A program made the translations under genes and the position numbers. A DNA stretch of 7,988 bases from Bacillota bacterium (GTDB lineage: Bacteria; Bacillota_I; Bacilli_A; RFN20; CAG-826): NCBI GenBank assembly GCA_023457325.1, contig JAEWLX010000092.1:1-7988 (forward strand). The letters are read 5' to 3'. The number at the start of each line of letters is the position of its first letter. Positions within the stretch are counted from its first letter, which is position 1. The notes under the pieces were generated by a model. It did no database searches, was not told where the DNA came from, and saw only the letters and a list, made by a program, of their open reading frames with translations. This document shows positions 1 to 7,548 of this stretch, one piece after another.

Positions 1-2
1 TT

Positions 3-296
3 ATCGAGTTTGATAGTGTCGTTCCCCAATTTGAGAATTTAAATATTAAAATGCTCATTATGGTAAAAGAGCCCACGATTGAATGTGAACTATATCCAGC
101 CGTCTACGGAATCCATACCTATCATCGGGGAAGTTATGAATCAATCGGTAATGCCTATGAGGCTCTATTAATCTATGCTAAACAACACAACTTAGTGTTA
201 AAAGGAACAGCAATCGAAAACTACTTCCGTTCAAGTTTTGCTGTCAGCGATGAAAACAGCATGCTGACCGATGTAATTTTGCCGCTAAAAGATTGA
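3..296 (+). CDS. C-terminal part of a GyrI-like effector-binding protein, probably a MerR-family transcriptional regulator (5' partial)
   Basis: The frame is open from the left edge, so the gene begins upstream; the first internal Met (position 51) lies inside the domain and is not the real start. The 97 visible residues match the second half of the GyrI-like small-molecule-binding domain found at the C-terminus of BmrR/BltR-type MerR regulators and in stand-alone SbmC/GyrI-like proteins. Visible hallmarks are a beta strand with YGIHTYHRGSYESIG, the helix NAYEALLIYAKQHN, then a G-x-x-IENYF segment carrying the conserved glutamate, and a last strand TDVILPL before a TGA stop. In MerR members this domain binds hydrophobic, often cationic compounds and drives DNA distortion by an N-terminal helix-turn-helix. 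That DNA-binding part is not in the window, so the MerR assignment is inference. The gene is convergent with the tRNA genes and is not part of the polC operon. Confidence 0.72.
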   Translation: MEFDSVVPQFENLNIKMLIMVKEPTIECELYPAVYGIHTYHRGSYESIGNAYEALLIYAKQHNLVLKGTAIENYFRSSFAVSDENSMLTDVILPLKD

Positions 297-320
297 AAAA
301 CCTAATTTCGTTTTGCCTAC

Positions 321-354
321 ATAAAATAAAAATGACTTGATTGCTCAAATCATT
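321..354 (-). terminator. Rho-independent terminator downstream of tRNA-Arg
   Basis: On the minus strand AATGA-T-TTGA pairs with TCAA-G-TCATT around a GCAA (GNRA-type) tetraloop, 10 pairs including one T-G wobble (hairpin at 331-354). It is followed by a T-rich run (321-330) that fits factor-independent termination of the tRNA-Arg transcript. Read on the plus strand the same hairpin has a C/A mismatch and only a weak CTTTATT tail, so it might also halt the convergent regulator gene, but less well. Confidence 0.6.
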
Positions 355-360
355 CTTTAT

Positions 361-437
361 TGGCGCGCTCGAGACGATTCGAACGTCCGACCCCCACCTT
401 AGGAGGGTGGTGCTCTATCCAACTGAGCTACGAGCGC
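361..437 (-). tRNA. tRNA-Arg, anticodon CCT
   Basis: The minus strand folds into a complete cloverleaf. The acceptor stem is GCGCTCG/CGAGCGC, the D-arm is GCTC/GAGC, the anticodon stem is CCACC/GGTGG, the variable loop has 5 nt, and the T-arm loop is TTCGAAT. The seven-base anticodon loop CTCCTAA places CCT at positions 34-36 after U33, which decodes the arginine codon AGG. The discriminator base is G and the 3' CCA is encoded. Length is 77 nt including CCA. It has its own promoter and terminator on either side, so it looks like a separate transcription unit from tRNA-Pro. Confidence 0.97.
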
Positions 438-451
438 ATTGTGCCTTTAAA

Positions 452-479
452 ATAATACCAGTTTTATTATGATTATCAA
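452..479 (-). promoter_or_regulatory. Sigma-A-type promoter for tRNA-Arg
   Basis: On the minus strand TTGATA (474-479) and TATTAT (452-457) are separated by 16 nt, and the -10 box is preceded by TGG, an extended -10 (TGn) element. The -10 box ends 14 bases before the tRNA 5' end, allowing a very short leader. Both hexamers differ from consensus at one or two positions. This is a motif reading; no transcript evidence is available. Confidence 0.6.
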
Positions 480-510
480 ATATCTACTCGATATTAATAA
501 ACGGAGATAA

Positions 511-545
511 AGAAAAGAGATAATTAATAATTATCTCATTTTTTT
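511..545. terminator. Bidirectional factor-independent terminator below tRNA-Pro / polC operon
   Basis: A perfect 9-bp inverted repeat, GAGATAATT (517-525) and AATTATCTC (529-537), encloses a 3-nt loop. On the minus strand it is followed by TTTTCT, continuing T-rich, and lies just past the 3' end of tRNA-Pro, so it should end that transcript and any read-through from polC. On the plus strand it is followed by A and seven T residues (539-545), an even better tail, so it could also stop plus-strand transcription from the left. The stem is AT-rich and of moderate strength. Confidence 0.65.
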
Positions 546-548
546 AGC

Positions 549-625
549 TGGTCGGAACGGAGGGATTCGAACCCTCGACCTCTTGGTCCCGAACCAAGCG
601 CACTACCAAGCTGTGCTACGTCCCG
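549..625 (-). tRNA. tRNA-Pro, anticodon CGG
   Basis: A complete cloverleaf is visible on the minus strand. The acceptor stem is CGGGACG/CGTTCCG with one G-T pair, the D-arm GCAC/GTGC, the anticodon stem CTTGG/CCAAG, the variable loop AGGTC, and the T-arm GAGGG/CCCTC with loop TTCGAAT. The anticodon loop TTCGGGA gives anticodon CGG followed by G37, typical of proline tRNAs, and decodes CCG. The discriminator is A and CCA is encoded. The gene starts 31 bp after the polC stop with no hairpin in between, so it may be transcribed both from its own promoter and by read-through from the cdsA-dxr-rseP-polC operon. Confidence 0.97.
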
Positions 626-643
626 AGTTGACCGCAAATAACT

Positions 644-671
644 ATTATAATGATTTTTAATCAAAGTTGAA
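644..671 (-). promoter_or_regulatory. Possible promoter for tRNA-Pro, overlapping the polC 3' end
   Basis: A perfect TATAAT box sits on the minus strand at 644-649, ending 18 nt before the tRNA 5' end. The best -35 candidate at 16-nt spacing, TTCAAC (666-671), is poor and lies inside the last codons of polC. The strong -10 in the short gap makes a dedicated tRNA promoter plausible, but in AT-rich DNA such a box can occur by chance. Confidence 0.4.
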
Positions 672-3600
672 TTCAAAAATAGAAATTTGATTCGTATCAC
701 CTAAATCATTTAATACACCGAGGCCTTCTAGTTCCTCCATGTTCGTGTTATTTAATTTAGTTCGTGACAATAAATCTTCTTTTGAAAGAAAATTTCCGTC
801 TTTGCGGGCTTCAATGACAGAATAAGCAGCAGATTCTCCTAACCCGTCAAGAACGGTAAAAGGAGGAATCAGAACACCGCGATCATGATCAACCGTGAAA
901 TTGACTGCATCAGACTTATATAAGTCTATGTTACCAAACTTATAACCTCTCTCCACCATTTCAATCGCGATTTTAAGAGTATCAAAAATGCCAACTTCTT
1001 TCGGCTGTAGCCTTTCGCTTCGATTCACCATCTTGCGACGCAATTCTTCAATTCTTGTCGTAATGGCATCCTCGCCTTTTAACATTGTATGAAATTCATA
1101 TTGTTTGCTTCGTACGCTGAAGAAAGTCGCATAGAATTCAAGAGGATAATAAACTTTAAAGTAGCCGACACGAACAGCCATCATAACGTATGCAACAGCG
1201 TGGGCCTTTGGGAACATGTACTTAATCTTGTTACAAGATGAAATATAATACTCGGGAACATTGTGAGCACGCATTATATCGGCAAATTGAGGAGCAACTT
1301 TCTTGCCCTTACGCACCGATTCCATAATTGCAAAAGCAATTTTTGGTTCCAAACCCTTATCAGTTAAATATGTCATAATGTCATCGCGACAGCCGATAAC
1401 ATCTTTTAAGCCGCATATTTTTTGATCAATTAAATCTTCAGCGTTGTTCGCCCACACATTTTCGCCATGCGTTAGAGCGGAAATAATAACTAGTTCTGCA
1501 AAATTCTTAGGTCTTGTCTTACGCAAAACGCCTCGCACAAAATCAGTACCGAATTCAGGAATCGCCAAGGCTCCCGTTTCAACTTTTAAGAAATTATTCT
1601 TACGATCAAGCGTTTGATCACTTGAAAAAAGGGAGATAACCTTCGAATCATTCATCGGAATATCTTCAACATTAATATTAGTAATTTCACACATCATTTT
1701 TAAGGCCAATGGATCAACGTGACCTAAAAGGTCAAGTTTAAGAAGTGAATCGTGAATGGCCCGATAATCAAAATGTGTTGTCTTCCAAGTTGATTCTTTA
1801 TCGTCAGCAGGATATTGAACTGGGGTAAAATCGTACACTTCCTTATCATTAGGAATAACCATTATTCCTCCCGGATGTTGGCCAGTTGTCTTTTTTACTC
1901 CCGTTAAATGAGAGGCAAGATAAGATACTTCGGCACGCGGAACGCTATTAGGATCTTGACCCAAGCGCTCAAAATAGCCACGCACATAACCGAAGGCTGT
2001 TTTGTCAGCAGTTGTGCCAATTGTGCCGGCTCGAAAAACGCTGTCTTCACCAAGCAATTCTTTTGTGTAATCGTGGGCTCTGGCTTGATAATCACTTGGA
2101 AAGTTCAAGTCGATATCCGGAATCTTTTCGGCATTAAAACCAAGAAAGGTTTCAAAGGGGATGTTTTGGCCATCTTTGATATACTTCGTACCACACACCG
2201 GACAGAGCTTGTCAGGTAGATCATAACCAGATGAATATTTATTATCACTTACAAATTCTGAATGCTTACAATTAGGGCAGCGATAATGTGGCTTTAAAGG
2301 ATTAACCTCGGTGATATAAGCCATCGTAGCTGCAAAGGAAGAACCAACCGATCCACGACTTCCAACCAAATAACCGTCTTCCTTGGCTTTGGCAATAATT
2401 TTATGGGCGATATAGTAGTTTACTGAATAGCCATTGCTAATAATTCCGTTTAGTTCGCGCGACAAACGATCTTCAATATGTTGAGGAAGAGGATTGCCAT
2501 ACCATTCGCGGGCTGTTTTGAAACATAAGGAACGTAAAAACTCTTCAGTTCCGGGAATTTTTGGCGCAAATAGCTTATTTTTGACAGGAAATAGTTCTTG
2601 AATAGACTCGGCAATCTTCACTGTATTTGTCACGACAATCTGCCGCGCTTTATCTTCACCCAAGAAGGAAAACTCCTTCAGCATTTCTTTGGTCGAACGA
2701 TAATGCTGGTCAGGATTTTCGTGATACACTTCGCCAGCCCGTTCATAGGGATTTGTATTCAAAGGATGAGGCTTACCGCCAACAGCCTTTGCCATGATAT
2801 AGACGTCGCGGTGAATCTTTTCTTCAGGATTAACGTAATGAGCGTCTCCTGTGGCGACAACAGGTTTATCGATCTCATTTGCCGCTTCAATAATATCCTT
2901 GATGAATTGTTGAACTTGTTCATTGTTTTCGATTGAACCAACATTGACAAGGAAGCTGTAATTGGGAACTGGCTGTACTTCAATGTAGTCGTAAAAAGCC
3001 ATAACCTTTTTTAAGTCTTCTTTATTTTTCGTCCGCGCCGTATCGAAAACTTCACCATTAAAACATGCCGAACCAAATAGCAAACCCTCATGATGATTAA
3101 TCATCTCTCGACGGGGAATCTTGGGAATCTCAGCCAAGTAATTAATATGACTTAAGGAAATAAGCTTATATAAGTTTTTTAAGCCTAGTTCGTTTTTTGC
3201 TAAAACAACAACATGACGGGGCTTTAAGTGCTTTAAAATAGCATCATTAGCTTTTAACTTTGCTAGATCCGCATGAGTCATCATCATGTTATCGCGGACA
3301 AGAATATTTAAAATTGCCAACCAAACTTCATTAAGAATACGCGCATCAAAATCAGCGCGGTGAGCCTCATCATCATTATATGATGTTATTTCAAGATTAC
3401 GGCATAAGGCACCGAGATTATGATATCTTGCTTCCGGAAAAAGATAGCGTGAAAGAGCAAGCGTATCGATAATTGGATTGCTAATCTTTTCTTGTCCATT
3501 GCGCTCAAGAGCCTCATTGAGAAATCCGATATCGAATTCAGCGTTATGAGATACTAAAACAGCATCTTTAATAAAAGATTTAATTTTGGTAAGAACATCT

Positions 3601-5093
3601 TTTTCGCCGGGAGCGGATTTGACCATTTCATCGGTAATGCGTGTTATATCAGTAATTTTCTTAGGAATTGGTCGACCGGGATTAATAAAGAAATCAATCG
3701 TATCAACGACCACTCCTTTTTCAAAACGAGTCGCACCAAATTCGATAATGCGGTCATACTTCGAAGATAAGCCGGTTGTTTCAAAGTCAAAGCAAACATA
3801 GGTTGCATCATGCAACAAGATATCTTGGGGGTTGAATGCGTAATGCAAGTTATCATCAACCATGTATAACTCTGCGCCATATAAAACTTTTATTCCTAAC
3901 TCAGTCGCGTGTTTTTGGGCGTCTGGAAAGCCTTGAACGACGCCGTGATCGGTTATGGCGATGGCTTTGTGGCCCATTGATTTGGCTACTTTAATATAGT
4001 TTTCGATTTCACCAACACCATCCATTGCTGACATTTTTGTGTGCAGATGGAGTTCAACTCGCTTTTCTTCTTCGCTATCTTTTCGCAAAGGGTTCATCGG
4101 CAAAATATCAATCTGATGGCCCATAACATAAAGCTCGCTGTTATATTTATCGCGATCAACAGTACCTTGAACGCGAACGTTCATACCTATTTTATAGAGG
4201 TCAAAGTTATCTTCTCCGCCTTTTCCGCCAAGCATCTTGACGAAAATTGCGTGTTTTGAATCACCTATTCCTAAGGTAAGAAAATTGCGACCATTACCAA
4301 GGATGCGTGACTCATGGGAGAATATTTTACCTAAGAAGTCGACTTTTTGCGTAGCGGCAATAATGTCACCTATGCTATCGATAATTGTGTAACCACCTCT
4401 TATAAAGATATTATTTGCTTTTTTATTTCGCTCAGCCCGAGCGCGTTTTAAATTTTCGCGCATGACTTGAAGCGTTTCTTTTTCAAAACCTTCGACTTCT
4501 TCCTTATGGACTTCCTCGAGTGTTTTTGGTTCGCGATAATAACTCGTGTCCTCATCATCGCCTTCTTGCTGTTCGCTCTCTTCAATGACTTTCTCAGCTT
4601 TTTTGGTTAATGATTGTAATTTTCTTAAAGATACATTAACAGCTGTTTCTTCTGGCACAAATTCATCAAGAATGACGAACTCATAGCATAAGAAGCGGAA
4701 AAAATCTTTGAGATTTGCCATAATCGGCGTGAAATTTTCTCTCTTTTCCTCATCATTGAATGTTAATACGATATTGCCGTGATCTTCACGCATTTCGAAA
4801 TGAGCAACCGCGCGATAGTTTGCACGATACCAGTTTTCAATAATGTGAACGGCATCATAGTATGAAGGTTTTTCTTTATAGGAAAAAGTAATGGTATAGG
4901 GATAAGGAATACTGCTTAGTCCTTTTTGAAAGCGCTCAAGAAGATGGTATTGCCATGGCGTATCTTTGACAATCGCCATATCCACTTGCGATTTGATAAT
5001 GGCGTTCATGCCAACAAGATCGAAATCCAAATCAAAACTATCAACATCAATGATGTCGATGGAATTAAGAAATCGAATCATCTTCTTGTTCAT
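657..5093 (-). CDS. polC: DNA polymerase III alpha subunit, PolC type, with built-in 3'-5' exonuclease
   Basis: This is the replicative DNA polymerase of low-GC Gram-positives, acting at the fork with the beta clamp. The 1478 residues are slightly longer than Bacillus PolC (about 1440). Domains in order: N-terminal domain 1-150; charged linker 160-225; OB fold about 235-330; PHP domain opening at 347 (HLHT 349-352, TDH 381-383), interrupted by a DEDDh exonuclease about 430-600 (D436, E438 in DFETTG; D521 in HNAEFD; H578 and D583), then resuming to about 755 (GDAH 749-752). The polymerase core has GSRGSVGSSFAA (911-922), a four-cysteine zinc site (C939, C942, C964, C967), catalytic D993 and D995 in PDIDLNF, probable third aspartate D1121 in LKLDLLG, and the fingers motif IPEFGTDFVR. 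A helix-hairpin-helix region lies around 1414-1465, and QISIF (1469-1473) near the end is a likely beta-clamp-binding motif. All catalytic residues are present. It is the last protein gene of the operon, 9 bp after rseP; the start is set by a strong Shine-Dalgarno. Confidence 0.98.
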   Translation of the reverse strand: MNKKMIRFLNSIDIIDVDSFDLDFDLVGMNAIIKSQVDMAIVKDTPWQYHLLERFQKGLSSIPYPYTITFSYKEKPSYYDAVHIIENWYRANYRAVAHFEMREDHGNIVLTFNDEEKRENFTPIMANLKDFFRFLCYEFVILDEFVPEETAVNVSLRKLQSLTKKAEKVIEESEQQEGDDEDTSYYREPKTLEEVHKEEVEGFEKETLQVMRENLKRARAERNKKANNIFIRGGYTIIDSIGDIIAATQKVDFLGKIFSHESRILGNGRNFLTLGIGDSKHAIFVKMLGGKGGEDNFDLYKIGMNVRVQGTVDRDKYNSELYVMGHQIDILPMNPLRKDSEEEKRVELHLHTKMSAMDGVGEIENYIKVAKSMGHKAIAITDHGVVQGFPDAQKHATELGIKVLYGAELYMVDDNLHYAFNPQDILLHDATYVCFDFETTGLSSKYDRIIEFGATRFEKGVVVDTIDFFINPGRPIPKKITDITRITDEMVKSAPGEKDVLTKIKSFIKDAVLVSHNAEFDIGFLNEALERNGQEKISNPIIDTLALSRYLFPEARYHNLGALCRNLEITSYNDDEAHRADFDARILNEVWLAILNILVRDNMMMTHADLAKLKANDAILKHLKPRHVVVLAKNELGLKNLYKLISLSHINYLAEIPKIPRREMINHHEGLLFGSACFNGEVFDTARTKNKEDLKKVMAFYDYIEVQPVPNYSFLVNVGSIENNEQVQQFIKDIIEAANEIDKPVVATGDAHYVNPEEKIHRDVYIMAKAVGGKPHPLNTNPYERAGEVYHENPDQHYRSTKEMLKEFSFLGEDKARQIVVTNTVKIAESIQELFPVKNKLFAPKIPGTEEFLRSLCFKTAREWYGNPLPQHIEDRLSRELNGIISNGYSVNYYIAHKIIAKAKEDGYLVGSRGSVGSSFAATMAYITEVNPLKPHYRCPNCKHSEFVSDNKYSSGYDLPDKLCPVCGTKYIKDGQNIPFETFLGFNAEKIPDIDLNFPSDYQARAHDYTKELLGEDSVFRAGTIGTTADKTAFGYVRGYFERLGQDPNSVPRAEVSYLASHLTGVKKTTGQHPGGIMVIPNDKEVYDFTPVQYPADDKESTWKTTHFDYRAIHDSLLKLDLLGHVDPLALKMMCEITNINVEDIPMNDSKVISLFSSDQTLDRKNNFLKVETGALAIPEFGTDFVRGVLRKTRPKNFAELVIISALTHGENVWANNAEDLIDQKICGLKDVIGCRDDIMTYLTDKGLEPKIAFAIMESVRKGKKVAPQFADIMRAHNVPEYYISSCNKIKYMFPKAHAVAYVMMAVRVGYFKVYYPLEFYATFFSVRSKQYEFHTMLKGEDAITTRIEELRRKMVNRSERLQPKEVGIFDTLKIAIEMVERGYKFGNIDLYKSDAVNFTVDHDRGVLIPPFTVLDGLGESAAYSVIEARKDGNFLSKEDLLSRTKLNNTNMEELEGLGVLNDLGDTNQISIFEFNFD

Positions 5094-5098
5094 CTATA

Positions 5099-5104
5099 TT
5101 CCTT
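5099..5104 (-). promoter_or_regulatory. Ribosome binding site of polC
   Basis: AAGGAA lies 5 nt before the polC ATG and shares two bases with the TAA stop of the upstream protease gene. Termination of the protease would deliver ribosomes directly onto this site. It is the strongest Shine-Dalgarno at the operon's internal junctions and supports the first ATG rather than the Met at residue 5. Confidence 0.75.
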
Positions 5105-6401
5105 AAAAAAGTCCGATAATATCTTTTATTGTAATAAAAATCATTAAGCCAAACAGAAGGACGAGACCAATCGCGGAAATAATGGCTTTAACTTTTGTCG
5201 GAACCTTTTTCCGCGTAATTGCTTCAACGGCCGTGACAAGAAGTTGCCAACCATCAAGGCCAGGAAAAGGCAGTAGGTTAAAAATAGCAAGATTAACAGA
5301 AATAAGGCCCCACAGGAATAAGTAACTTCCAAAACCATAATCAGACAAAATCGTTGATGAAGTCGAAAAGATACAGACTATTCCTGAAACTTCACCGCTA
5401 CCAGTAAAGAGCATACCGATTCCGCGAACGACAGCCGTATTCGCGTATGCAAAATCATTCCAAGTCTCTTTTAATGCTTCACCAAAAGTGTGCCATTTTT
5501 GCGTAAAGACAAAGGCCATTCCAACATCTTCCCACGCCAATGGTTCATTAAGACCTGGCGAATATACTTCAAAGGTTAACGTATGAAATGACTGAGTGGG
5601 GTTTTCTTCATTCTCAACTTGCCGATAGATAGAGATTGATGCTTCAAAACTATCACCGATGACAAGATTTTCATTTAAATATGGTTTGCTTAAGTCAGGA
5701 ATATTATGTATTCCGCCTTCATTTAAAATGTCGATATATGTTTGATTAACGCCAGCAGCAAGGGCCGCTTCAGCATCGACAAACGGAGTATATAATTTTA
5801 CACCATCCTCAAGAGTCGGATTATCTCGCACTTTATTCGGCATGAAACCAAGCACATAATTTTCCTCTTTAAAGGTAACTTCACTGTCGATGATGAGCGT
5901 TTGATCTTCGTTATGGATAAAATTAACATAACCGAGCTGATCACCGCTTCTTATTCCGGCATCGTAAGCAGCTGTGCTTTCACTAATAACCGCTTCTCCT
6001 TCAAAGAAGAAATAAGGAAGGGCCGCATTTGAAACAAAAAATAAAGTCATACCCAAAACCATATTTAAAACGATACCGGCCGACAAGATTATCGCCCGCT
6101 TCCATTTTTTAACACCTTCAAGACTCCTTGACTCATCGATGACAACACCGTCGGGAAGCTCAACGCCCTCGCCATACATCATGACATAGCCACCTAAAGG
6201 GACAACACCAAGAGAAAAAGTTGTTTCGCCACCTTTTCTTTTACGCTTAAAGAACTTTGGACCAAAACCGATTGAAAATTCGATACAGTAAACCTTGAAT
6301 AACTTTGCGGTCATTAGATGCCCTAACTCGTGAATCGTGATTAAAACACCGAGGGAAACAAGGAATAAAACGAGATTGAGAATAAAACTTAGTACTTGCA
6401 T
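5103..6401 (-). CDS. rseP: RseP/RasP-like site-2 intramembrane zinc metalloprotease (M50B)
   Basis: A polytopic membrane protease that in relatives cleaves transmembrane anchors of anti-sigma factors, cell-division proteins and leftover signal peptides; its substrate here is unknown. The 432-residue length fits the family (B. subtilis RasP about 420). Visible features: TM1 about 4-34 carrying HELGH (H24, E25, H28), the zinc/catalytic motif; PLGGYV (68-73), the membrane-associated loop; TM2 about 102-126 with NMVLG; a long extracytoplasmic segment about 130-310 beginning with a PDZ-like AAYDAGIRSGD (144-154); TM3 about 355-376; NLLPFPGLDG (375-384) with D383, the third zinc ligand; and TM4 about 404-430. 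Family members usually read LDGG, whereas this one reads LDGW, and SGPVGI is SGIVCI. The PDZ region is poorly conserved. The start follows the dxr stop by 1 nt, with a weak AGGT 7 nt upstream, so coupling to dxr is likely. The position between dxr and polC matches rasP in Bacillus, apart from the missing proS. Confidence 0.93.
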   Translation of the reverse strand: MQVLSFILNLVLFLVSLGVLITIHELGHLMTAKLFKVYCIEFSIGFGPKFFKRKRKGGETTFSLGVVPLGGYVMMYGEGVELPDGVVIDESRSLEGVKKWKRAIILSAGIVLNMVLGMTLFFVSNAALPYFFFEGEAVISESTAAYDAGIRSGDQLGYVNFIHNEDQTLIIDSEVTFKEENYVLGFMPNKVRDNPTLEDGVKLYTPFVDAEAALAAGVNQTYIDILNEGGIHNIPDLSKPYLNENLVIGDSFEASISIYRQVENEENPTQSFHTLTFEVYSPGLNEPLAWEDVGMAFVFTQKWHTFGEALKETWNDFAYANTAVVRGIGMLFTGSGEVSGIVCIFSTSSTILSDYGFGSYLFLWGLISVNLAIFNLLPFPGLDGWQLLVTAVEAITRKKVPTKVKAIISAIGLVLLFGLMIFITIKDIIGLF

Positions 6402-6402
6402 G

Positions 6403-7548
6403 TTAATTACCTAATACTTTTCGAAGATGAAGGCGAGTTTTTTTGTCAGCCTGAATGACATTACGAATTGTTTGTTTTTTTACTTTAACATTGTTAATTT
6501 CTTTTTCAATGATTTTTGAAATCATTAAAAAGGGAAGGCGGTTTTCTAAAAAGGCGTACACCGCCACTTCATTACTAGCATTAAGAACTGATAAGGCGGT
6601 CCCTCCCTTGATTAAGGCTTGCTTGGCTAGGGAAACGCAAGGATATCTATCACTGGCAAATGGACGGAAGTGATAAGGGCCTAGGGAATCGATTGTATCA
6701 GCGCTAGTAACTTCAAATTGATTTTGGCCTTCATAGAGGGCATACGCGATGGGTGTCCGCATATCCGGCTTGCTTACCTCAGCAAGAAATCCACCATCTT
6801 TAAGCTTCACAAGTGAATGAACATAACTCTCGTCATGCATTAACACTTCGATTTTATCAAGAGGGAACCCAAATAAATAATAAGCTTCAATAATCTCAAA
6901 ACCTTTATTCATCATCGTTGCAGAATCAATCGTAATTTTAGAACCCATCTGCCAAGTCGGGTGCTTCAAGGCATCTTGCGGCGTGACTTGCGCCATCTGC
7001 TCGATTGTTAAATCGCGAAACGCTCCCCCAGAAGCCGTTAAGATAATCTTTTCGACTCGATTTAACTCAGTGCGACTCAAACATTTAGCTATTGCCACAT
7101 GCTCTGAATCGATAGGATAAATTTTGCCAAAACCTTTTTTCAGTAACCGATTGACTATTTCGCCACCGATAACAAGGCTCTCTTTATTTGCTAAGCAAAT
7201 TGTTCTCTTCTTTTTTAAAGCGGCTATTGTCGGAGGAAAACCGGCGAAGCCAACGAGAGCATTAACGACTAAATCGCATTCGACTTTTCGAACAATTTTT
7301 ATTAATCCTTGATCACCGCTGAAGAAAGTAACCATAGGAAATTGTTTTTTTAGTATATCGATATATTCTTTATGTTTTATACAAACATACTTAACTTCGG
7401 GATGCGTTCTTAAAATTTTTGAAATAGTGTCAACCTTTTCGCCGACCGAGAAGGCCACTAATGAAAAATCGTTATGATTAGAGGCAATGACATCAAGTGT
7501 TTGCTGACCAATGCTTCCGGATGCTCCGAGAAGGAGAATGCGTTTCAT
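6403..7548 (-). CDS. dxr: 1-deoxy-D-xylulose 5-phosphate reductoisomerase
   Basis: Second step of the non-mevalonate (MEP) isoprenoid pathway: NADPH-dependent conversion of DXP to 2-C-methyl-D-erythritol 4-phosphate in the cytoplasm, the fosmidomycin target. In the 381-residue numbering used here: NADPH-binding GASGSIG (8-14); LANKES with K122 and E123; metal ligands D147 and E149 in PIDSEH and E218 in MMNKGFE; the flexible active-site lid HPTWQMG (196-202, with H196 and W199); GSKITIDSATMMNKG; and H238 in MHDES. All known catalytic residues appear present. An in-frame ATG at 7563 would add five residues (MGFLL) but has no ribosome site. I chose 7548 because its ATG overlaps the cdsA stop as ATGA and begins with the usual hydrophobic strand MKRILLLG. 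The pathway implies that undecaprenyl and other isoprenoid lipids are made from DXP here. Confidence 0.96.
   Translation of the reverse strand: MKRILLLGASGSIGQQTLDVIASNHNDFSLVAFSVGEKVDTISKILRTHPEVKYVCIKHKEYIDILKKQFPMVTFFSGDQGLIKIVRKVECDLVVNALVGFAGFPPTIAALKKKRTICLANKESLVIGGEIVNRLLKKGFGKIYPIDSEHVAIAKCLSRTELNRVEKIILTASGGAFRDLTIEQMAQVTPQDALKHPTWQMGSKITIDSATMMNKGFEIIEAYYLFGFPLDKIEVLMHDESYVHSLVKLKDGGFLAEVSKPDMRTPIAYALYEGQNQFEVTSADTIDSLGPYHFRPFASDRYPCVSLAKQALIKGGTALSVLNASNEVAVYAFLENRLPFLMISKIIEKEINNVKVKKQTIRNVIQADKKTRLHLRKVLGN

Noticed and set aside
51..296. An 81-residue stand-alone plus-strand gene starting at the ATG at 51.
   Set aside because: The frame is open to the window edge and the upstream residues fit the same effector-binding domain, so it is a truncated larger gene.
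361..437. The tRNA-Arg(CCT) 3' end as an attachment site for an integrated element adjoining the regulator gene.
   Set aside because: tRNA 3' ends are common integration sites, but I see no second copy of the tRNA end, no integrase and no element genes in the window.
1908..4259. Several plus-strand open frames of 70-110 codons opposite polC (for example 1908-2219, 2598-2936, 4041-4259).
   Set aside because: They lie antisense to the highly conserved polC frame, have no recognisable domains or convincing ribosome sites, and are explained as shadows of polC codon usage.
5144..5338. Minus-strand 64-codon frame with hydrophobic sequence inside the protease gene.
   Set aside because: An alternate frame of the protease's TM-coding region; the hydrophobic character comes from the same T-rich codons.
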